Shown here: in pieces, positions 53,831 through 64,000 of the stretch
How the letters are laid out: every line of letters starts with the position of its first letter
Position numbering within the stretch: position 1 is the first letter of the stretch
From: Bufo bufo
Lineage: Eukaryota; Chordata; Amphibia; Anura; Bufonidae
Direction: 5' to 3'
DNA: 64,000 bases
Assembly: GCF_905171765.1 (NCBI RefSeq)
Contig: NC_053392.1
Span: forward strand, 396,890,119 to 396,954,118
Notes under the pieces: generated by a model
The model's input: the letters and a program-made list of their open reading frames with translations, nothing else
Databases searched by the model: none
What the model was told of the DNA's origin: nothing
Position numbers and translations under genes: made by a program

Positions 53831-54483
53831 GGCCTCTTTCAGGCTACTTTCACACTTGCGTTTGCGGATCCGTCATGGATCTGCACAGACAGATCCGTTC
53901 AGATAATACAACCGTCTGCATCCGGTAAGAACGGATTTGTTTGTATTATCTTTAACATAGCCAAGACTGATCCGTCTTGAATAGTGTTGAGCGAACTTGT
54001 GTTCTAAAGTTCAGGTTCGGGTTATCTAAGATTTGCGTTATGGATTCCGCTACCACGGACCAAGTTAGCGTGGTAGCGGAATCCATAACTTGGTTCTTCG
54101 ATAATTCGAACCTGAACTTTAGACGCCGAACTTAAAACACAAGTTCACTCAACACTAGTCTTTAACACTATTGAAAGTCAATGGAAGACAGATCAGTTGT
54201 CTATTGTGTCAAAGAAAACTGATCCGTCGCTATTGACTTACATTGTGTGTCAGAACGGATGCGTTTGGCTCAGCTTCGTCAGATGGACACCAAAACAGTA
54301 CAAGCAGCGTTTTGCTGTCCGCCTCCAAAGCGGAATGGAGACGGAACGGAGCCAAACTGATACATTCTGAGTGGATCCTTTTCCATTCAGAATGCATTAG
54401 GGCAAAACTGATCCGTTTTGGACCGCTTGTGAGAGCCGTGAACAGATCTTACAAACTGAAAGCCAAAACTCCAGTGTGAAAGT
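53831..54483. mobile_element. Family-2 MITE with a nested hAT MITE
   Basis: A 10-bp family-1 end ('ggcctctttc', after TTA 53828-53830) is followed at 53842 by 'ggctactttcacacttgcg'. The right end is 'ccagtgtgaaagtc'. The interior repeats 'ttcagaatgcattagggc', 'aacggatccgt' type arms found in 19090-19462. A hAT MITE occupies 53982-54157. Confidence 0.72.
53982..54157. mobile_element. hAT MITE with 8-bp target duplication (7 of 8)
   Basis: 'tagtgttgagcgaacttgtg' pairs with 'cacaagttcactcaacacta'. The flanks are gtcttgaa (53974-53981) and gtctttaa (54158-54165), 7 of 8 bases alike. Same family as 26242-26426. The centre pairs 'tggattccgctacca' arms. Confidence 0.85.
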
Positions 54484-54499
54484 CACGAACGATACGAAT

Positions 54500-54885
54500 T
54501 GTGTCAGGATGCATTAACACCTTTTTGCAAGCAAGTTCAGTCAGTTTTGTCTGCACTTGCGTTCAGTGTTTCAGTTTTTCCCACGCGGGTACAATCAGTT
54601 TTGATGCGTTTTTCGCGCGCGTGAAAAAAAAAAAGCTTTACAAACATCTAGCAATTATCAGTTTTTCACTTAAGCCCAGTTCACTTCTATGGGGCCAGGG
54701 CTGCGTGAAAAACGCAGTGTATAGAACATGCTGCAATTCTCACGCAACGCAGAACTGAAGTGTGAAAAAAACTGTTCATGCATACAGACTCATTGAAATG
54801 AATGGCTTTAGAATTCAGTGCAGGTGCTGTGTGTTCACATCATGCATCGCACCCGCACGGAAAACTCGCTTGTGTGAAAGAGGCC
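54500..54885. mobile_element. MITE, left-truncated relative of 15523-15959
   Basis: Shares 'gcaagttcagtcagttttg', 'gatgcgtttttc' and 'ctatggggccagggctgcgt' with 15523-15959. The right end 'cgcttgtgtgaaagaggcc' precedes TTA (54886-54888). The left terminal sequence is missing. Confidence 0.7.
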
Positions 54886-54888
54886 TTA

Positions 54889-55749
54889 GGCCTCTTTCAC
54901 ACAGGCGTTGCGGGAAAAGGTCCGTGTGCGTTGCGGGAACATGCGCAAAGTTCGGGCTTGGGATCGGTGTTCTGTAGATTGTATTATTTTCCCTTATAAC
55001 ATGGTTATAAGGGAAAATAATAGCATTCTGAATACAGAATGCATAGTAAAATAGCGCTGGACGGGTTAAAATAAATAAATAAATAAACAAACTCACCTTA
55101 GTCCACTTGATCGCGCAGACCGGCTTCTCTTCTGTCTCCTTCTTTGCTGATTGCAGGAAAAGGACCTGTGGTGACGTCACTCCGGTCATCACATGATCCA
55201 TCACCATAATAAAAGATCATGTGATGGATCATGTGATGACCGGAGTGACGTCATCAAAGGTCCTTTTCCTGCACACAGCTAAGATGAAGACAGAAGAGAT
55301 GCCGGGCTATGCGAGCAAGTGGATTAAGGCGAGTTAAATTTTTTAAAAATTTCTTTTAACCCCTCCAGCGCTATTTCACTATGCATTCTGTATTCAGAAT
55401 GCTATTATTTTCCCTTATAACCATGTTATAAGGGAAAATAATAATGATCGGGTCTCCATCCCGATCGTCACCTAGCAACCATTCGTGAAAATCGCACCGC
55501 ATCCGCACTTGCTTGCGGATGCTTACGATTTTCATGCAGCCCCATTCACTTCTGTGGGGCCTGCGCTGCGTGAAAAACGCACAAAATAGAGCATGCTGCG
55601 ATTTTCACGCAACGCACAAGTGATGTGTGAAAATCACTGCTCATGTGAACAGCCCCATAGAAATGAATGGGTCGGTATTCAGTGCGGGTGCAATGCGTTC
55701 AACTCGCGCATCACATCTGCGCGGAATACTCGCCCGTGTGAAAGGGGCC
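54889..55749. mobile_element. Harbinger-like palindromic MITE, family 1
   Basis: TTA at 54886-54888 (shared with the preceding MITE) and 55750-55752. Ends are 'ggcctctttcacacaggcg' and 'ggcccctttcacacgggcg' (other strand). The centre near 55215 holds 'gatcatgtgatggatcatg' arms. Inner arms carry 'ccatgttataagggaaaat'. It closely parallels 35561-36435. Confidence 0.88.
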
Positions 55750-55755
55750 TTAGAG

Positions 55756-55913
55756 CAGGGGTAGGCAACCTCCGGCACTCCAGGTGTTGTGAAACTACAA
55801 CTCCCAGCATGCATACTTACTCTGTTCTTCTCCGAACCCCCATAGACATGAATGGAGCATGCTGGGAATTGTAGTTTCACAGCAGCTGGAGTGCCGAAGG
55901 TTGCTGACCGCTG
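55756..55913. mobile_element. hAT MITE at the edge of a Harbinger-like MITE
   Basis: 'caggggtaggcaacctccgg' starts it, and its end is the complement-like 'aaggttgctgaccgctg'. The flanks are ccttagag at 55748-55755 and 55914-55921, an exact 8-bp duplication that includes the last bases and TTA of the preceding MITE. Arms carry 'tgaaactacaactcccagc'. Same general layout as 26705-26851. Confidence 0.93.
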
Positions 55914-55921
55914 CCTTAGAG

Positions 55922-57427
55922 GTTTCTTTTTCTTCACAAATGCCAAAACCACAGAAAACCCTGTGAATATTTTCCAACATTGTGACTTAAATAAAGGGTC
56001 CTTAAAACGTATAGTCAGAATATTGTTTCACTTTAAGGATATTTTTGTGACTTATTAATAAAGAGTTCATAAAAAATGGGGATTCTTGAATGCCTGCCAG
56101 CTGACGACAGCTATCCAGCAGTGAACGCAATAATAAATTATTTCATCTTCATATATGGAGGCACATGAAGAATCATTATATGTGAACATTTTATGTGGCC
56201 TAATAACTACAATTTTATATAGGGGTCTTTTTTGCAACCAGACTTCGAAGACCCTTCATCGATAATTTAGATCATTGTGCTTATAGCAACTGCCTACATA
56301 GTATTCCCCACATCACTCCCGTTAAAAGCTTTTTTCATAGAAAGTCTGGAAAACCTCCCTGGCCTGTTCTACATGATGACAATATCCGTATCAGTAATGG
56401 TTTCCGTGCTGGTATTCCATAAATGGAGGTAGTAGCGGGGCCATTGGGAGGTGCCTGTAATATGCTGGTGGTACAATAATTGTGGCTTTGTATCACAGTC
56501 TTCACAGATTTAGATTGCAGTAGGTGACCACATTGTATAGTGTGCAATGCTAAATAATGGGCCTCATGACCAAAATGGGCACCTCACCTGGAATGGTTTT
56601 ATGACGATCACATTCTAGCCTGAATTTTTTTTATAGTAGTTTTGAAGACTAGATAAGTAACATAAAAAGTGTAATAAAGTATATATAAAATCAAGAAATT
56701 AAATTAAACAAAGTATAATACCCTGGTAGAGCTTGCAGAGTGTAATAAAATGTTACCCTTCTTTTATTTCAATCTGTTGCTGTATTCGTCCAAAAAACAG
56801 CTTTGAATATGTAAATAAGCTTTTAAGTGCACCGAGCCGGGTCTAGCCTCTCATTGCAACCTAGCTGTGCCTCTGTTCTGTGGCAGCACCTCCTTCCCTT
56901 AGTTAATTAACAAGGCTAGATGTCTAGATTCTCCAGGCCCTGTAATCTGGGACCTGTGCTGTGCGGTCCGACCTCAACACATACTTAATATGGGTCATTG
57001 TTCATGTCTGGGAGCAAAGAACTGCATTTGTGTAGTACCCTGTGCACACAGAACTGTAATGAAACGCCATGAGGGAGGAGTAGAGGAACAGACTGGGCTA
57101 CCGATGACAAAGGTGATGTGTTTTGGACTACAGTAGCTCCGTTTGATGATGAGAATACCATGTCGGTATGCTGCAGTCACTGATCACAGCTGTGCCCTTC
57201 GGTGCACACTTTTTTTTTTTTTTCAGCCTTTTTAAAAATACATTATAACATGCATTTCAATCATTTTTAGATGGCTTTATTATTTAGTAAAATTTTGTAG
57301 TGTTTCTTAAGGACAAGTGGAAACCAAAATCACACAGGTTATAAGTGATTTATTTATTTATTTTTATTTCTTTAACTGGGAATATACTGTAGACCTGAAC
57401 AGATTAGAGAATTTACTGAATGTATAA
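55922..57427. other. No gene recognised; possibly unique DNA
   Basis: About 1.5 kb with no repeat partner in the window and no frame longer than 70 codons. A short T run lies at 57210-57224. This is one of the better candidates for non-repetitive host sequence. Confidence 0.5.
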
Positions 57428-57702
57428 GGGCGTATTCACATGACTGTATTTTGGGTCCGCGTCCAGTCTGAGATTTCTGCTGATCACACACAGGCCCATT
57501 AATTTCTATCGGGCCACCACAGATGTCATCCGTGTGCTGTCCGCATCTTTTTGGTGAGCCACAAATGATAGAACATGTCCTATTCTACTCCGTTGTGCAT
57601 TTTTTCTATCGGTTCCACTAAACGTGCAGGATGTATACAGACTCCATCCGTATTTTGCTGTTTTGCGTACTGCAAAACTGATACGGTTGTATGAGTGCAC
57701 CC
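57428..57702. mobile_element. Harbinger-like MITE
   Basis: 'gggcgtattcacatgactg' follows TAA (57425-57427). The right end is 'cggttgtatgagtgcaccc'. Interior 'gtgctgtccgcat' and 'tttgcgtactgcaaaac' phrases are shared with 53396-53706 and 19466-19745. It directly precedes a hAT element. Confidence 0.7.
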
Positions 57703-57707
57703 TCATG

Positions 57708-58287
57708 CAGGGTGGATTTGATTTAAATCAAACTGATTTAAATCACTAGTCAGTAAGGCTTGATTTAAATCATAGTTTTCTATATAAAGACTAATTCTTG
57801 CTGGTATAACTTATAATATGCAAGTAGATGAAGATTTTTAGATTAACAACTTTTCATATTAGTTTGATTGGGTTGATTCTGCATTCATAGGTTTGTAGAA
57901 GTTAGGATTAAGGTATTTTTCTCAACTCTGTTCATGTTTAACATTTGTGCTGTGAAGAAGAGGCATGTGATCTCTGCTGAGTCAAATTCAGTTTTGAGAA
58001 CTGCAAAAGTAAACCAAGCATCTGTGATAATATCTTGTAGGCAGAAAACTGCCCAATAATCTTACAAAAACCTCTGGAAGAGCATGACATTGTGAATGGA
58101 TTAATGGAATTTATTTACCAAAAAAATTTAACATATACAGCCTTATTCTACATAATTAAAAAACTAATCTTTATTTCATGATGGAATAACCTTTGGATGG
58201 TAATATATTTTCCTCCAAAAAGCATTTAATATTAAAAAAAAAAATCCTTTTTTTTTTTTTTTGAATCATTGATTTTTATCCACCCTG
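57708..58287. mobile_element. hAT nonautonomous element with 8-bp target duplication
   Basis: Flanked by ccctcatg at 57700-57707 and 58288-58295. Ends are 'cagggtggatttgatttaa' and 'cagggtggataaaaatcaat' (other strand). Subterminal DNA repeats the palindrome 'tgatttaaatca'. At 580 bp with no transposase, it is nonautonomous. Its left flank is the end of the MITE at 57428-57702. Confidence 0.95.
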
Positions 58288-58376
58288 CCCTCATGGTAAT
58301 AATACAATCTGCAATAACCCATACAAGCTTCTCTTGATTCAGGATAATGATAGGTGTTTTAACAGACTGTCTATTA

Positions 58377-58706
58377 GAGCTCATACACACGACTATATGT
58401 ATTTTGCAATCCGCAAAACACAGACCTCCAAAAAATAGGTATGATGTCCGTATGCATTCTGCATGTTGCAGAACAGAACAGTCCTATCCTTGTCCAGGAT
58501 CTTTGGCCATCATAGAACAGTCCTATCCTTGTCCGTTAACCGTTTTTGTCCGTCCGAATCCTGGAATATTTGCTGAATACCGCCGTCTCCCTTTATAGTC
58601 AATGATGCTGGCAGACATTTTGGTAACATCTGGCTATGTCGGATCCAGAGAGCTTTCTGCTGGAACTGTCCGCTGGAGAGCTATTAATGCAGATATGAAA
58701 GAGGCC
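58377..58706. mobile_element. Harbinger-like MITE, partly decayed
   Basis: TTA at 58374-58376 and 58707-58709. Left end 'gagctcatacacacgac', right end 'ggcctctttcatatctgc' (other strand). Two copies of 'cagtcctatccttgtcc' inside suggest an internal duplication. The two ends resemble different subfamilies, so it may be a hybrid. Confidence 0.55.
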
Positions 58707-58899
58707 TTAGTCATTTCTTCTTTTTGATCCACTCCTGGATTGGGATAAAAACAAAGTTCAGCAAAAATTTATATGAACTGAATGTGTGAACGCAGCCTCG
58801 GGGAATGTTCCCACGTGACTAGAATGTTGCATTTTTTTTCTGCAGCGTTTCTTCCGCAGCAGGAAAAACTCACCAGATGGTGAGTTTCTTGTTGCAGAT

Positions 58900-59741
58900 T
58901 TTGTTTCTGATTTGACATCTTTCTTGCAGAGTGAAATCCGGACCTATTCACTTCAATGGGGCTGTGCACATGAGCGCTGATTTTCATGCATCACTTGTGC
59001 GCATGTTCTATATTCTGCGTTTTTCACACCACACAGGCCCCATAGTAGTGAATGGGGCTGCGTGAAAATCAGTGCGATTTTCACGGATGGTTGCTAGGTG
59101 ACGATCGGGATGGGGACCCGATCTTTATTATTTTCCTTTATAACATGGGTATAAGGGAAAATAATAGCATTCTTAATAGAGAATGCTAAGTAAATTAGCG
59201 ATGGAGGGGTTAAAAAATAAAAAAATATTAAATTCGCCTCATCCAGCCCGACTAGTCTTCTTTCTTATTCTTTGAGGACCTGGGACGAAAAGGACCTTTT
59301 GACGTCACTGCGCTCATCACTTGGTCCGTCACTATGGTGATGGACCATGTGATGAGCGCAGTGACATCACCAAAGGTCCTTTTCCTCCCAGGTGCTCAAA
59401 GAAGAAGAAAGAAGCCGAGCCGAGCTTCAAGTGGATGAGGTGAGTTTCATTTTACATTTTTTTATTAATTTTTTTTAACCCCTCCATCCCTAATTTACTT
59501 AGCATTCTGTATTAAGAATGCTATTATTTTCCCTTGTTATAAGGGAAAATAATAAAATCTACACAACACCGATCCCAAACCCGAACTTCTGTGAATAGGT
59601 TCGGGTCTGGGTACCAAACATGCCGATTTTTCAAACGCGCGTGCGAAACGCATTAAAGCGCTTTGCACTCGCACGGAAAAATCGCACATTTTCCCGCAAT
59701 GCACTCGCATCTTTTCCCGCAACGCCTGTGTGAACCCAGCC
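58900..59741. mobile_element. Harbinger-like palindromic MITE, family 1, variant
   Basis: Shares 'cttcaatggggctgtgcaca', 'tgcatcacttgtgcg', 'gggaaaataatagcattct' and the paired 'caaaggtccttttcc' arms with 3613-4567. The right end 'aacgcctgtgtgaacccagcc' is followed by TAA (59742-59744). The left end is uncertain; 'gtgtgaacgcagcct' at about 58784 may be the end of another copy. Confidence 0.7.
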
Positions 59742-59817
59742 TAAATTTACAGGCTGCAGAGGTCAAATCTGCACCGCAGTTTCTCCAGCAGATTTTTTTC
59801 ACTGCATGTAGATGAGA

Positions 59818-60287
59818 TTAAAGGGGTTGTCCCATCTCAGACATTGGGGGCATATCACTAGGATATGCACCCAATGCCTGATAGATGCGAGTCCTTCTGG
59901 GCCTGCATCTATACTTAGAATTGAGCCCGTAAAGTCCCAGCTGGCGCATCGCACATGCTCGACCGCCCTCCATCCATTCCTATGGGAGCGCTGAAAATAG
60001 CCTAGTGCTGGCTCGGCTATTTCTGTTAGCCCCATAGAAGTGAATGGCACGTCGACCCTTCCTATTCATTTCAATGGGACGTCCAAAAATAGCAGAGTGT
60101 GGAGCTCAGCTTTTTTCACTCTGCCAAAGGAATGAATGTAGGGCATGGGTGGTGCGCCCTCTGGGACTTTGCAAGCTCCGTTCTCGGTATAGGTGTGGGT
60201 CCCAGAGGTGCCTCCCATACCTATTTGACATTGGGGGCATATCCTAGTCATATGCCTCCAATGTCTGAGATGGGAATACCCCTTTAA
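59818..60287. mobile_element. TTAA MITE (aggggttgtcccat ends)
   Basis: TTAA at 59818-59821 and 60284-60287. Ends are 'aggggttgtcccatctcag' and 'aggggtattcccatctcag' (other strand). Arms contain 'cattgggggcatatc' in both orientations. Interior 'ccatagaagtgaatgg' hairpins. Confidence 0.88.
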
Positions 60288-60800
60288 GGAAAGTTTCATT
60301 CACTTGGCTCATATTAATGTTTCATATTTTCCACACAAAATTCTGCGACAGAAAATCAGCAGCATATCTGCTACATGTGACTGTACCCGAATAGTGACAA
60401 CCAAAGTATGCCTCTGTGATAGTAAGCAGTGGGATTCTTTGAGGCACCTATCTCCCATATAGAATGATTTTTAAATAGAGCAAAAAGACACTAGTGACAG
60501 GTCCTAACAAGTAGAGATGTTAATTTGACTTAATATTTCATAGCCAATTATGGTAACTATATAATAGTGGATTGAGAGGCTACATAAAGATATTATATTA
60601 TTCTCAGTTTTAAAATCGGTGAGCAGTGTGCATAAGAAGACACAGCCTTTAACAGATAGTTGGCAGATGTAAGGAGGTTGCCATTTAGCCATATGGTGCC
60701 AAAATATCTCTGTTGGTGCATTTTATTTATGCGCTTCTTTCAGCTACAAATAGCATTTTAATCCAAAAAGACAAGATATAAAGGACTTAAACACTCCTAA
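60288..60800. other. No gene recognised
   Basis: AT-rich interval between a MITE and a Tc1 element, with no domain-bearing frame or repeat partner. Confidence 0.45.
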
Positions 60801-62027
60801 ACATGGAAATTGCAACACCAAGAAGTCGTGGAATTCTGGAAATCACAGGATCAATAGATGTGCTAATGATATGCAAATTATAAAGTGGAAACAAAATATT
60901 CAAACATCTCAATTTATGTGATGTCAAGTATGAGCACCGCGCACAGAAATACATGCACTTACACGCCTTGGCATGATGTCAATAAGGTTATTAATGGTTG
61001 TTTGTAGAATGTCCTGCCATGCTGAATGCGCTTGAGCACATCCACTGCTGGCAGCAACTTTTTCATTTGCTAACCAATGATGTTCCAAATGTGCTTGATG
61101 GAAGACAAGTCTGAAGAGGACATTGCAGCACATTTAGGTCATGCAAACTGATCACAGTAGTATGAGTAACACATGGCCTAATGTCCTGTTAAAAAACGGC
61201 TCCTGGTACACTTGAGAAATGTCTGTACCACTGGTTCTACAACCAAATTAATGTAACGTCAACCTAATAATTAATGCACTTGAAATGAAGACTAGAGGTC
61301 CAGCTACTGTACATTATGCGACCCCACACCATAATAATGGGAGCTTGAGTGGTATGACCTTCCCTTGTGAAACACTCTTCATGAAATTGCCTGCGTAGTC
61401 TCCAGACCAATTTTCAGCTATCATTACATCTGAGACAAAAGCATGACTCATCGCTGAAGAAGATAGACCTCAAGTCCAGCCTTCGTTGATGACTTTCTGT
61501 GCACCATGATAGCCTTTGAAAGTGGCCTTCTGATGGTTTGTGTAGACACTGTTTGTCGCCCTAGGCTTGGGATGTAACGTCCAACTTAACTTGCAGTGCA
61601 GAAGAGATCACTATGCGTCATTCTAACCAGACGGTCCATCCATGCAGAGGTTCGCCTTTGTGCACCTCCCATCCAACACAACGTTAAACAATGCTGACAT
61701 CTTAGCCTAGGCATGTAACGATCTGCCAGAGTGATAAACTAAGATCCCTCCGTTCAAGCATTCTGTCCCTCGATCTGTGACAAGTGGTGATAACTGGTAT
61801 GTTGATGAACAGATAGCATTGCATAATCATCCCCCAGGACTTAATCAGATTTTTGAGGATTTATGTGGCTAAAAAACTAAGCTTTCAATCTAGCTTTTCC
61901 CACATGCCACACATTGGAGCTAGGTGCTTGAAAACTTGATCATCTGTAAATCTTAGTGACACCTGCTACTTCCTTGATTTGCATAACCTTATGGCTCATC
62001 CTTCTTGGTGTTGTAATTTCAATGTTG
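60801..62027 (-). mobile_element. Decayed Tc1/mariner element
   Basis: Inverted ends 'ggaaattgcaacaccaagaag'-type (60805 on) and 'cttcttggtgttgtaatttc' (to 62020). The length fits Tc1. The minus-strand transposase is heavily decayed; only its C-terminal end is readable (61133-60924: 'DILQTTINNLIDIMPRRVS'). A/T-rich mutations are spread throughout, so it is older than the copies at 24189 and 50253. Confidence 0.8.
60924..61880 (-). pseudogene. Tc1 transposase pseudogene, heavily decayed
   Basis: The C-terminal block 'TINNLIDIMPRRVSACIS' and 'LEHHWLANEKVAASSGC' is in one frame (61133-60924). Upstream, phrases such as 'aagcatgactcatcgctgaa' (complement of the WSDE-type region) lie near 61440, but stops and shifts prevent a continuous reading. 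The catalytic Asp and Glu cannot be confirmed. Confidence 0.6.
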
Positions 62028-63064
62028 AGAAATGTACTTATGTTTTGGCTCCAAGCAAAACCAACACTAAATATGCTTTGTGTGATTGTGGCTTAATGCT
62101 CTTAAGATGTGAATCTGCCAGCAGTTTGTGGCTCACTATTGTGGTAAAGACTAGTACTTGTATGCCAAAGAAATATGTTATGCATTTTTATCATAAACTT
62201 TTCCTGACCCCCCCCCCCCCCCCAATCATGCCCATGTGTTTATATATTTGCCTGTGTCAGCAGGATGTACTATGTAGCATTGGAAGTCAAAGTGGTTGCA
62301 ATGTTTTTTTTTTTTAATTTTATTGCAGCATTTTATTATGTTACTTTCTTACCATATGAGGGATACTAATCCTTTATGCATGATCATATTCCCAATTTAT
62401 TTTCCTCCGGTCAGCAAATTCAGAATTTCTAACATAATTTTAAAGCTTTATTTTTTTTATTTTTTTTTATTGCTTTCCTTGATTGGTAGGGGAAGGCGAG
62501 ATGACTATGCAGGAATCTACATTTTGTTTTTCTTTTCTCTTCAAATATAATTTTTTTTGTATCAACATAGCCTTATGAGGCCACGTTTTATGGGGAAAGA
62601 GATGTATTTTTTTATTTTTTGGAGGGGTGTACCTTTTTACTGTATTTTGTAGCTTTCAAAATGTTTTGTAGGTGGAAAAAACAACCCAGTTTTGTTTTTA
62701 TGTTCACTACCCACACAGTCAGTAAAATTATGAAGATACAAAATGTATAATTTTATTTTCTTTTTATGTTTTTCTACTGTTAAAACTAAAACCATTTTTA
62801 TTTTTTAATTTAGAAAAAAGATTTTTCTAGCAACATTTTTCTAGCAACATTGTATGAGGGCTTTTTTTGGGGGGCATCTGTAGTTTTTATTGATACCATT
62901 TAGGGATAAATGCAACATTTTCAGATTTTTTTATTCAGTTCTGGTTTGGGTGGAGTGCACACCATGATTCTGCTGCCAAGATAACAATGATTTACATTAC
63001 AAGGTGAGATACTTACCGTATATTGTTGTATTTCTTTCCAAATATGCTATCCATGGTCTCCAGA
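62028..63064. other. No gene; AT-rich old repeat with poly(C)
   Basis: A C run lies at 62208-62223. From about 62530 to 62960 the text resembles the interior of an old frog DNA transposon ('ttgtatgagggc', 'ggggggcatctgtag'), like 22610-23450. 'ttttctagcaacatt' occurs twice in tandem near 62822-62850. Frames of 84-112 codons lack domains. Confidence 0.45.
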
Positions 63065-63066
63065 TA

Positions 63067-64000
<934 letters not shown>

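Overview
The window looks like intergenic or intronic DNA from a vertebrate with a large, transposon-rich genome, most likely a frog or toad. The evidence is the mixture of repeats: piggyBac with TTAA sites, many Tc1/mariner lineages, hAT elements, a DIRS tyrosine-recombinase retrotransposon, a Penelope-like element (PLE), L1 and CR1/L2-type LINE pieces, and large numbers of long palindromic MITEs ending in variants of 'ggcctctttcacac' or 'ggctactttcacac'. I found no convincing host exon, tRNA, rRNA or CRISPR array. The species assignment is inference.

Layout. 1-6.4 kb: MITE and DNA-transposon remnants, a degenerate ~300-360 bp tandem array, and a 28-bp minisatellite (5389-6069). 6.7-12.8 kb: a 6,035-bp piggyBac element bounded by TTAA. 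Its minus-strand transposase keeps the catalytic Asp residues but carries one frameshift, and the element holds serial palindromes and a cluster of subterminal hairpins. 12.8-24.2 kb: palindromic MITEs, a DD37E-type Tc1 pseudogene and a LINE 3' end. 24.19-25.77 kb: a complete Tc1 element with a full-length 341-aa DD34E transposase, the only intact mobile-element gene here. 26.2-27.5 kb: a decayed Tc1 with two hAT MITEs inside it. 31-34.9 kb: a decayed minus-strand L1. 34.9-41.6 kb: a plus-strand DIRS element (gag, RT, RNase H, tyrosine recombinase, inverted terminal repeats) broken by five later insertions, four of which leave clean target duplications. 44.2-48.0 kb: a young Penelope-like element with two near-identical 1,337-bp inverted arms, a 16-bp target duplication and a GIY-YIG coding end with one stop codon. 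50.25-52.44 kb: a DD36E-type Tc1 split by a 1,747-bp hAT element that itself contains a ~30-bp minisatellite. 53-60.3 kb: chains of MITEs and hAT elements. 60.8-64 kb: two more decayed Tc1 elements, the last cut by the window end.

How the parts relate. The window is a record of layered insertions. Many boundaries can be fixed to the base from target duplications: TTAA for piggyBac-like elements, TA for Tc1, 8 bp for hAT, TTA/TAA for PIF/Harbinger-like MITEs, and 14-16 bp for two inverted-arm retroelements. Most long open frames are transposase fragments, frames through minisatellites that lack stops, or shadows in repeats. Assignments to superfamilies rest on motifs and target duplications read directly; exact family names were not searched.
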